Shown here piece after piece: positions 11,901 through 23,900 of a stretch of 64,000 bases of DNA; within the stretch, counting starts at the first letter, position 1; each line of letters starts with the position of its first letter. The DNA comes from Prostheceraeus crozeri (taxonomy: Eukaryota > Platyhelminthes > Polycladida > Euryleptidae). A model generated the notes under the pieces. The model had not been told where the DNA came from, ran no database searches, and saw only the letters and a program-made list of their open reading frames with translations. The stretch is from contig CAJQUW010007539.1 in the NCBI GenBank assembly GCA_907163375.1, positions 248,001-312,000 on the forward strand, read 5' to 3'. The position numbers were made by a program, and so were the translations under genes.

Positions 11901-14900
11901 AAATGACTTCTAGGCCGCTTTACACAATTCAATTAAAATCAAGAAACTTGTAGAAACTTTTGTAAAAGAAATTTACAACGAAGCTTTTTAAAAATCAATA
12001 AAGAGTCCAACATACGAATATCAACAGGAAGTGTATTCCAAAGGTAAGACACATCGCCCACCGAAGGTAGGCCGACGATGGAAAGGAGTTTCCAACACTA
12101 GTGTCACTCGAGCGCAGACGAGTGACATGCCTATCATTCCTATCATCAACTGTGCATCCCCGACCGCTTCTATTGCATCAATATATATCTCCCGGCCTTC
12201 TAAATCTCTTCCGAATCTCCCTTCCAAAGCTTTATCATTCATCATGTCGTCTACTAGCAATGTACTGTGAGGTTCCTTGCACCACGCTTTAGTTTTAAAT
12301 ACGTATTTAGCTTCAATCTACCATTAATATCGATAACTCACGTTTTAACGTCACTTCTTCCCTACCAGGAGCTGTAGTGGCATCAACACCGTCAAATATT
12401 TCTGGAACGCTGTGATGGTACTTTTATTTTGCATGAATGCTCCGTTTCTGGCGACTAAAGAAGTTTGTGTGTGTGTGATGGTTTAACTTCAATGCTCCCC
12501 TTACTGGGTGCTTGGACGGTGCTGACATAGTCAGACTTTAATCTGGAGCATTGTGATCATTTAGTCCGGATGCCCTTCCTGTCGACTTCCAATGACACTC
12601 TCGGGGCTCGACCTCTGGACCAGAAGATCGCTAGGCCAAGCACTTAACCATTGTGCCACGGAGACCAACTCCGTTGCTAAAGAGATGAATGATCTTTTTA
12701 ACTGAAGATATTCATTTATTAACAAATATAAACGCTTTGCATTTCTATTCCGGATGTCATTCTGTTGACTTTCATTTATACTGTTGGAGTGCGACCACAC
12801 GAAACCAAAGGTTCAGCTGGCAAACCACTTAGTAATGTGTCATGGAAGCCCTGCGATTCAAAAACGAAATGATTCAATAAATACTAAAGCTGTACAATTG
12901 ATAAGAAAATTCATGCAAACGTAGATGCCTTTCCTCAACGACAGATTGACCCGTAACTAAACTGCTCCTTTTGTAGATATAAGTTAGATGTGCAATTTCT
13001 TACTTTCGACAATATAAACTGAATCACTCTATGGAGAAGGAAAAGTGATTTTGCAAAAGATTGAAAAGTTGTGATGTTTCCCATGAACTTCCTGAAACGA
13101 TGTGTCTTGTGTTGTATTCCAACTTGCCAGAAAAATACGCAAATCTCCTAACATCGCCTGGAAAGCAACACGTCCTTTCCGTAATAGCAACAAGCATTAA
13201 AGTCGTTTCTCTCTTTCCTTTCATGCTGGAGCGCACTGTTCAAGCTTCACAGCTGAAATGGTTGCAATCCAGCATGCTCTCTCTTGGTCCGTTTCCCATC
13301 ACTCCTCGTGTCTCTTTTCCTCTCTTCTTCTCTTGTCCGACTCTCTCTCTCTCGGCTCTGACCGTGCTCTCTTCACCCCCGTCGCCCCTCTTGTCTACGT
13401 CTGTCCACTCTGTCTGGTCCTCTTTGTCGTCCTTCTGCTCTTCCTCGATCTCAGTGTCATTGTAGTGGCTTCCTGGTCACTCGAACATCAGTGGCAATGA
13501 GACTGCAGATGCGCTTGCCAAAAGTGGCACTTCTCTCCCCTCTGCAGCTCCTCAGTGTCTGTCTTCTCTGAAGTCCTTCATTCGTCATTCCCTGTTCAAC
13601 TCCTGGAGGACTTCCGTTCGTTCGTCTTTGATTTCTTCACAAGTCCCTAGGGTAGCAACTGAGGAGCTGTCCCTCCTTGCACTGTCCGTTGTGAGCTCTC
13701 ACGTCTTCGTTGCAACGGCCACAGCCTTCTTAACTCCTATCTTCACAGGATTGGCAGGTCCACTTTTCCTGACTGCCCTGTCTGTGGTGTAAACCACGAT
13801 GTACCCCACTTACTGTGCTCTTGTCCCTCCCTCTCTTCTACCTGAGCGGCTATCTTCGGGTCCTCGGGATCTGTTTTTGATCTCTGGCATCGCCCGTGGG
13901 GGTTTTGCCCGCCTTCTCGGTCTCCGTGGCGTTCCGCCACGCCCCTATCCGCGGGACGGGGTCGGGTAAACCAGCCAGCCAGCCTTAAAGTCGAATTAAG
14001 GAAGATAATATCAGTGCCTCGTCAGAACTCAATAAAATGTGCAGTGTGAATACATGCACAGCATTAAAGTGGATAAATGATCGTCATTGTTGCCAGGCCG
14101 CAGGATAACCAAGCATTCTCAGTCTTCCCACTACCACAGGGTGCGTTTCAAGGTGATTGAGGTAATGAGCGGGTTATTTAGCGGTCAACTATTAAGTCAC
14201 CAAGCGGAGCCCGCGAGGGGACATGTTGGTCCGTGCATTTTACAGGAATTCTCTAGTGCTCAGCCTTTCCTGAGTGAATTGATGCCCCGCGTGAGGCCAT
14301 CTCATTCAATCTTCAATGAACCTGTACCGGAGTCCATTCTTTTTTCAAGCTGATTCTTGAACATTAGTGGACGCGTTGTATGAAGCAAATCAAGTGTCAG
14401 ATATTGATCGCATCAGTCCGAATGTGAAAGTCTCTCAGACAATTCAAACGGAGACTGAATATACAGACATTCTACTCCACTTCGTCGTACTTGTACACAG
14501 TTGACATTCCCTGACACGGCGTAGCCTTTTTCCTTGCGTTTGCTTGATCAGAGTGAGTAGTATGTGAGCACAGGCGTGTCCGTGACACTTCCTGTATGCA
14601 ACTCATCGTCTAGGTAACGGAGGACCACATCGAGCTGATCAGCGTTACCTGATAAACCGTCAACACTTGACCTACGTATCATGCATATAATGCAGAGAGC
14701 TTGCACGCTTCAAGTTTGGCTGAGCATCAATTCAGTGATGACAAGCATTTCACTGCGATAGAGATAGAATTCCGATAGATCTATGACAATTACTGAATAA
14801 CTCAACATTTGCATTTGTGCTTGAAGGCGTCAGGCCACGTCGGTTGACCGTAGGCGATCAGGTCGGACTTGTAAGGTTCAGGACATTCTGGAAAGACCAC

Positions 14901-17900
14901 GTCGGTTGACCGTAAGCGATCAGGTCGGACGTGTAAGGCTCAGGACAACCTGGAAAGACCACGTCGGTTGACCGTAGGCGATCAGGTCGGACTTGTAAGG
15001 CTCAGGACATCCTGGAAAGACCACGTCGGTTGACCGTAGGCGATCAGGTCGGACTTGTAAGGCTCAGGACAACCTGGAAAGACCACGTCGGTTGACCGTA
15101 GGCGATCAGGTCGGACTTGTAAGGTTCAGGACATCCTGGAAGGGACACGTCGGTTGACCGTAGGCGATCAGGTCGGACTTGTAAGGCTCAGGACAACCTG
15201 GAAAAACCACGTCGGTTGACCGTAGGCGATCAGGTCGGACTTGTAAGGCTCAGGACATCCTGGAAGGGACACGTCGGTTGACCGTAGGCGATCAGGTCGG
15301 ACTTGTAAGGTTCAGGACATCCTGGAAGGGACACGTCGGTTGACCGTAGGCGATCAGGTCGGACTTGTAGAACTTGTTGGAAGGGCTCATCCTGGACGAT
15401 GAGCAAGAACACAAAGTACCCGCTTACGATACCGAGATAGCGCAGTCTGTGAGACAGCCAAAAGTTCTTCGCTTTGAGCTAAGGCAGTGGTTGATCTCCG
15501 CCGTTTAACTCATGTTCGATTTTATCCTCAACAATGAATTTGGATAATATTGCTGATGTGATCACTGACATAGTAGTGTTTTTACTATGTGATGAACTTC
15601 ACATTGTCATCAGCAATTCAATGATTATTTTGAACTAACAATAAACGGATGTCATATATATAAAGAAATTATATTTTTCTATGAACATTAGCGATTGAAT
15701 ATCAACAAAAGCAGAATTTATCACAAATAAGAAGTATCTTCTGATGTTGGTAGCATTCTGCTACGTAGACTGATGTGTTGGACATGGCCTTAACATAACA
15801 AAAGGAAATATGGAAAATTATTTTTCATTCAGTAATCGCATTTCTTTAGATTTGTTTGAACTCGCTTTGCAACAACGTCAATCAGTAGTTAAAAATATAT
15901 CCTATGACGCCTTGATAGAACTGCTGAACCTGATTCCTACAGCTGTGCGTCATTGCGATATAAACGGAAAACTAACTCATCCCCTAAATATATTTATTTT
16001 TGAATCCAGCCGTTGAAAAAATCGATTGACATACAATACGTCAGCCGTATGTCTGATGCTATAATCTTAAGCTGACAGCGAGCTCATGGCATTAACCTTA
16101 AATTTATTACTCCAATGTAGTTGAAGCCTTCGTGTAGGAAGGCATACAATGTATGAAATACCAACATTGAAGACAAACAGGATTACTTATGTAACAATGT
16201 TGAGAGACTGAAAATCAACATGAAAAGCAAACAGTATTCCAGCTTGACCAATGAATGGAGAATGGGGAAAGGATTGGTAAATATTAAGCAAAGGAGTGCA
16301 AATTCGATAGTATGGACGTTGGAAAACAGTTTCTACCGATGCAAATTAATTTGTACCCTTTTGAATTTAATAAACATTTAGTTTATCATCTGAGATCCTA
16401 CTTGACTCCATTTTTATTCAGCTCTATTTATGCAACTTTCAATCCTCAGTGCTGAGTTTCAATGAAGAGACTTGTCCTTGACCGGACTAAGAATCGAACC
16501 CATGTTGCTCAAAAGGAGGGCGAATGCATTACCACTAGGCCACTGAGTCAGTGGACAAAATTTAAGAACTTGTATAGGACAAATGGAACAAATGAATGGT
16601 TTAACGTCACTACGGCTTGGACGGTGCTGACATAGTCAGACTTTAATCTGCATCGGTGTGATCTGTTAGTCCGGATGCCCTTCCTGACGACTTCCAATGA
16701 CACTCTCGGGGCTCGACCTTTGGACCGACAGATCGCAAGGCCAAACACTTAGCCACTGTGCCACGGGCACAAGTACTATTTAGTCTTGAGTGCTCTACAT
16801 AATGATATATATTATATTTATATATTTGCCTCACAATGAGCGGTGAACGCATCACAAAAAATACATGGTAAGAGTCAAGATAAAAAGATACAAAAATAAA
16901 CGACAAGTACACAATAATTACATGTACAACTAAAATCTGCCATAGCGTATAAAAGATTCACTAAAACGTGCTGTCTTGGCAAAAGGTGGCTTCAGTGTTG
17001 CACAATTCCTCAACGTAGGGGTTCTCTCACAAAAAATGGCTCTCAGTGAATGGTTAGGATTAGACTCAATCACATTAAACAATCTTCTACAAAGTGCTTC
17101 TGAGATAGGACCCATATCTCAGCCTAAGTATAATGTTGAAAAGCTGGAAAACGATTTGATCCACGTGTCTTAATTATCATATACGTGGAATTGTTCATAA
17201 AATTATTTGAGAAACGTGTGTAGAAATGCTAACTTGAGTGACGAAAATATTTTTTTATTTCTTTTGACTATGCAATGTATTCAAAGTGCACTATACATTA
17301 TATTAAAAAAATCAACTCTTCCTAAACCTCTAAGTTAGATTCATCGTTATACAATATTTTTATTTTCTTTTTTAGGAGGATTATTGTAACGTTGAAGGTG
17401 ACGTCATTCCTCTTCGATGGCTTGATCCCTACTCTGCAAGAGAGCATGGTGTTGGTCGACTTTGTCATTCCCAATCTTCCAACATTTGGTGAGTTCACGA
17501 AATTCAAATGAAGGAGTGGGGAGTAGCAGCTGATGATAAATTCAGCCTATTAACTTTGTCACAGGTACTACAGCTTTCAGTAAATTCTTTATTTTCCATA
17601 AATCGGCCAAAACTTCAAAAGTTGGTGGTGGCCGGGGATGCGAGATCAAGGTCTTCTAGGAGTATCAAGATTTTTCTGAATGGTATTCAAATGGATATCT
17701 GTCAAGTTTCTGAGACTTGATACTTGGTATTTCTACTATGTTATCTCATATTAAAAAAATCATGAAATAATCTGAAAAATATTTTTGATCCCCATAATTA
17801 AAAAAGTCAGCATTTTTCCTCGAACAAGAAATTGGCGATTAAACATTTTGGTCTTAGCAATAGTTGGTCTAATGACACCATCGTTTGGAAACATGGCCAC

Positions 17901-20900
17901 TCACTCAAAAAATCACGGAGCGGCCAAGAGGCGTTGACAGGCGAATGCTGCGATAAATGGCACATGTTAAGTTGAAGGACAAACTACCAAGTGAAGAAGA
18001 GAGAAGACCACGTGACCTACCTGAACTACCTATTCGCCTACGGCAGCGCTTGCGGTGGTTCGGACATGTAAAGAGAACAGCCGACAATATCATCGGTGAG
18101 GCACATCATCCATCGGTTGACGGTGGCCGTCCACCAGGAAGACCGAAGAAAACGTGGCATGGCTGTATCAGAGAGGATCACCTCTCATCAGTGGTCTGGA
18201 TCCAAATGCATGGAAGAAAGTCATCGCAGCAACGTCCAACCCCGGTGGAATCGGGAAGAAGAGACGAAAAACGGAAAAGTAAAAGTAAGTGAAGTCTAAG
18301 TATCACTGTCGGTTCGAACTGTGATATCGTGTGGCCTTATATCTGTGAATGATGCCGAAGATTTTGATCTGATTGCAAGGTTAAGGATGATAGCACCAAG
18401 AACGATGAAGCGCAAGGATCATAATGCAACCGATACTCAGCTTTGTCATAAATCATGCGTTGGGAAATCACCGGCAGACGCATGATGTCATTTTAAAATC
18501 AATATAAGTAACTTTAATGCATAAGAAAGTTTACAAATGAGAGTCATGTCAACTTGTTGTGCAATACAGCACTCAATAATGCGAATACATTTCTTCGCCT
18601 CAGTGTCTTCAATTCCGAACAGAGACTGGGTCATATGTATAGTTAGTTTTGACATGTGGAAATACCCAGGTGTAAGTGATCTTTCTTCCTATTTTGCAAA
18701 ATTACGACATTTTTATGTTGTCGATTTTTAATCTCTAACTTTTTATTTTTAAAGAGACTTGGCATTACAGAGAGAGGGGAGGAGGGAATCGGGTCTTCCA
18801 CCCTCTGGACCGTGCCTGGGATGGTTTTTTAACTTTGTAATATATTTTTCATATTTTAAATATTTTCTTTTCATATTTTAATAGTTTTAATATTTTATTT
18901 TTAAATTTATTTTTCTGCATCTTTCACCTTTTATTTATTTATTTTGTTTGAATTTCTTTCTCGCTTTATATCTTTTTTATATATCTCCTTTTTCTGTGCG
19001 TTTTATATCTTATTCCAGCAACGTTCATCAGTGTGAAGCAATGTCATCAGTCACCTTGTTGTCCATTGTTGGTTGCATTTGTCACACTTGTCTATTGTTC
19101 AGCTTTCATGTCTGTCGAGTCGAGATCGATGTGCATAGGCTTTCATGTAGTGTCTGATTGGTCGGCTGCGTTGTTTGCTGTGGTGTATCTGATTCCGAGT
19201 GTCCTTACAAGACGTCTTTGTCAATTTGTCGTGAACATGGCTGGTGGACGCTCACAATCCTTGGAGCCATGTGGCTTCGTTCTGCATGCCAGTCACCCAT
19301 TGAAATTCATACAAGAATTCCATTATACCGAGCTGATGCTGCATGCAATGTTTGGTTGATTAACGAATATACAGAAAAAAGTTACAGATGCGTGAAAATT
19401 CAAGGTTTGAGAATTTCCAAATTTTGGAAAAAAACAAATTTCTAAAAATAGCTCTATATCCCTCTATATTCAAAATTGGAAGCCAATATTGCAGATTTGG
19501 TATTTTCTAGTGCATAGTAAACATATGTCCGAGAATGAGCGAAATCGAAGACTAAGTGCCATTAAATGTTCCGAAAATTGGATGAATCGTCGTGGAATGA
19601 CCACCTGCACATCGTTTTCGTATCGTTTATTGATACATCATCAGGGCATCAGTTTACAAATCAGCAAAATGAGGTTTATAGACAAATTTAAATCATCAAG
19701 TAAACACAGTTAAGAACTGTTAAAATGAAATTTACAATGGAGAGGTAATTGCGCATTGGTAATTACCTCCAATGCAACGGAACAGAAGAATCGCATTCGT
19801 TCAATAAATTATCAGTTTCATGCATTTTAATCAATATGGATTCAGCTATGCGAGTGTGTTTAGTATGGCGGACAATAGAAAAATCATTGGCTGTTGCTTA
19901 TTATCTAAAAGTGGGTCCGAAGTGGTTAGGCTGCACATGCAGTGAATAAAACCTAAGTGAGCAACAAAATGCATGAAGTTTATCCCATATTCATTCTGTC
20001 TGGTTCATGAATAAAACAAACTCAGTGCAGTTTAATTACTGAATGCAAACATGCAATAAGATCACAAAGAATGGAAATTGAAGCAATTTCCACAAGCATT
20101 CTTAGTTTTATCAAAATTCTCCGCGGAGAAAAATAGTTATTTGTTCATAGAATTGTTGTAAACGGGTGATATACTCTTCCACGTTGGGAGATAAAAATTT
20201 CACAAGGATTTTCTTCTAAAGGAAAGTCTTTTTACACACTTGCCGATGGGCAGCCTGCAGGATGCACACATACCAATCAAAACAATGACTAGAGAAATTG
20301 ATCTTCTCTCACAAGCTTGATTTTCTGAAGTCGGTCTATCAAATATGCTCACAAGCTGCATTCATCCCCGAGCTTGCTTTTCGATAATTTACATCGAGTG
20401 CATTTCGATGATTTTTCTCTTGTTTCTGCTTACTGTCCAGAACTGGCTCGCTGCTGAAAGCTAATGTCTGTGGAGAGTATGGGTATAAAAAGCAAAATTT
20501 TAGCTTTAACTCATTCGTTAGGTTAATAGCATGAGCCGCCCTGCTTATTGGGCACACCGTATAATAGGGGATTATTCCGAGCGTATTGCTCGCATTTTAT
20601 GAGGCATGATTGCCACCTTTTGTACAACATTAAATATTACGTGTGTGAAGTTAGCGGAACCTCTCATTGGAACCACCTTTATCTTCAAACTTGAATTTCT
20701 CAACAACGACTGCTAATTTGTGGACTCCGAGCCCAGATTCATGATCAGGAGACTGAAATTGATAAGACATCTCGCTGTAATGAATAATGGTTCCGCTGGG
20801 TGGTTCACACACGTTTTGACATTCCATGTGCATCATTTGCCACCGTACTGACGAAACACACTACTGGGCGCCGAAGAACGTTCAGTGATAATATATCAGA

Positions 20901-23900
20901 CAAAGTGGAGCGCTGAATCAATGTGACATCGGGTTACACCGTGTCTATAAGACCCTCTTTCAGTGCTTCGTAACTTTGACCTGGCAATGTGCATCAGTCT
21001 CGCTATTTTATATATTTACGAATAAAACTTCGGATTTAAGACAATTTTTTTCAATCTCCTTGTTCATCAATAATGCTTTCAGATGCTACTTGCATTAGAG
21101 GTATCAGTAGACCTTTTTAAAGTCCATTTTTATTAAGGTCAGTAGTTTTGTGCAGTGTCTTAGCTTTTCCTGTGGTGATTAGATCCATAGAGTGGAGTGA
21201 GAATGATTCGGGGGTGGGCAACCTTTTCCTAGTCAGTCATGGGCCTCATTAGGGGTCCGATAAACTTCGCGGGCCGCACGTTTCAGTATACTTATTTAGC
21301 GGTGCAACGATGTCGTCATTTGGGACTAGGTAAATGATGACCACGGGTGTGGAAGGCATACAATGGAAGGCGGTTGGCATACGCTTCATACAATGCGGCG
21401 TCTGACAATTTTCAACCTGATTGCAGCTAGCGCATGCAGGAGAAAGGAGAATTACCAATGACAGTCCGAAACGCAAGCCTTTGGGAGTATTGATTCAGTT
21501 CACGTGACTTCTGAAGAGCGAATAGTCGAGGTCAAACGGATGACGATTTCAATGCTTACGGCAGTTCGCCTTAAGCACAGCATTACTGAGCACTGCTTTT
21601 TTGTGTTTATCGAACGTCATGAAGTTTACGAGCTTCAAAACCGACGGCATTTGGCGATTCTATGATCGGGAAGATTCTGGGGGCAAACCGGGTCAACATG
21701 CACAGTGCAAAGAATGCAAGAAAGTAATGAAGTGCGTCATTAGGGCCTTCTAACGTACATGTACATGTAATTAGTATTTTCTCTGCCTTGTTAGATACAA
21801 TATTAATTATCAGAAAACCGGTAATTACCGGTATTACCGGTTTTGTCGCAACTGTATTACCGAATTACTGGTTTTCCAAAAATACCCCGGTAATGCGACC
21901 CCTAGTTTCGACATATCAATCTTTCAAACATTAGGCCTACATTCACTTCAAAAGGCAGCTTGATGGAACAATAAATATATACTGTCGGTAACAGACATGC
22001 AATTGAGGACATTTATTCAATATTCTAAGATAAGTACATGTGCATGCATTGCATTTCAAAATATATGCACAACTACACATATAGGTAGAAAGTAAGTCAG
22101 CAAAACATAAGCACATTTATGAATTTCTAGGTATCGTAAATTCGTAAACCCGACCCGAAATCGAATCGGGTTGCGTTCTCACACCTCCAATATGCATTGT
22201 TTCAAAGAAGGTTCCTTAACTTTATATTTGAATAGTTCATCCTGGCTAAACTTCAGTGACATATTTTGAATTCAAGATGGTCATACTGTATTCTTTCCGG
22301 CGAAAATATTCCACAATTTCCTGGAGACATGTTAAAAGTCTATATATGGTAGATTCTGAGTTTTTCTCAAAATCATCGGGATATGCATAAATTCTAAAGT
22401 TTGGCTAACTCATAGATATCTTCATAATTACTGCTCAAAGGAAGCCTGTAATATTCCAATAGCTCAAGTCGGTTCAACACCAATTAATAATACCGACTCA
22501 GTTCCGCCCAGCCCATCCAATTGTGACTGCAGCCAATAGCATGCGTCAGAGATGATTGTTGAATAATTTCATAATGCTGATGTACAAAGCGTTTCGTTGC
22601 ATAATCTCCAAGCCATCGCTTGACCAGCAGCTGAAAGTAATCTCTTGATGTGCTGAGATGTTGCTCATGAGCTGCTGCAGACAGAAAAAAATAAAATCAT
22701 TTATCAAATTGAGTGTAAATTGCATTGGAGTCACCCACCCTGTTGATGCTGTCATTCTGTTTTCAGGTCGTTTGGTGTTACACTTTGGGAAATTCTTACA
22801 GAATGTTCCGCGCAGCCGTTTAAATCCCTTTCTCAGGAGTATCTCCTGACGACTGTGATGTCACCCAATGCAGCTAAAGATGCTGAGATTCCATTCCCTG
22901 GTGACCTTCAATCTATTCCAAATCTTATCCCAGAAATGTAAGTTTTGAAAATGAACTCTGATTGAAGAGAAAGTCGGTGTTTTCATAGATGTACGTGATA
23001 AAGATGCGATAAATTCAAAATCTTATCATGATGCTATTAATTAATTCGAAGCTACTGGCATAATTTAACAGAATATTATTAAGGGCAACCCAAGTACTAT
23101 AAAGTACGAGTAATAAAGAGTGATTGTCAGAAAATCTCATTATAATCACTGCTCCAGTCGCTTTAATTAATTGAAGTCGATCTATTTTTTAGTGCAATAT
23201 TGGATATCCATCACCACCCGAAAGCTTTCAGAGTGTCTGAGCTGCCTTCACTCATAGTGTAATACTGAATTGAATTACTCATACTTTAAGTACTCAAGAA
23301 ATTTTGTGATATTTAGTGAATTTTTCCCATTACATTGATACTCTGTAGACCAGATATGTGCACTTCATGTGACAAGTGTTGCATTGGATTTTGTTCAAAT
23401 CAAATGACTTATGGGCATACATCTTTAAAAAAAAATGTTCAACCACAAATTTCGTTATGATCGACGTCCTAAATATTCAAATTATCAAAGAAGTGCTTCA
23501 AATTCTTCATTTCCCATGCTGTACTAAAACCTTTTCAAAATCGCAGCTGCTTGATGAGTAATGCATTTATTGTGATGCGACCACAAAATATGTGAATTTT
23601 ACTTTCTATTGGAAAACTGCAGGTAAAATTGCGTCTACAATCATTCATCACATGTCCTGGACAGCTTAATCACCAAGATAGAGGTCTCACACATTGTCTG
23701 CAATTATCCCATTCTCAGACAGGCAATCAGAATTCCGTCACTAGCAACAAGCAACAACGAAACTTTAAACATATTGAAACTGTATGTAAGACATATCAAA
23801 AATGTTTTTTCTTGTGTTTATTTTTACAATTTTTCGTATCGTGAAAAGTCGAAAAATGGCATTGCCCAATCTCTATTCTTGTATTTTACCCATCAGATAG

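Noticed and set aside
12021-12270. Antiparallel 79-codon frames as genes
   Set aside because: Mutual shadow frames without recognisable motifs.
14831-15370. CRISPR-like array
   Set aside because: The 62-bp units are contiguous and lack variable spacers, and the setting is an animal intron.
3888-16770. tRNA genes at the SINE heads
   Set aside because: They have A and B boxes but lack a full cloverleaf and are attached to SINE bodies and tails.
18948-19445. Multi-frame protein-like stretch behind the AT-rich tract
   Set aside because: Three overlapping frames look loosely protein-like, but none matches a family or has splice support.
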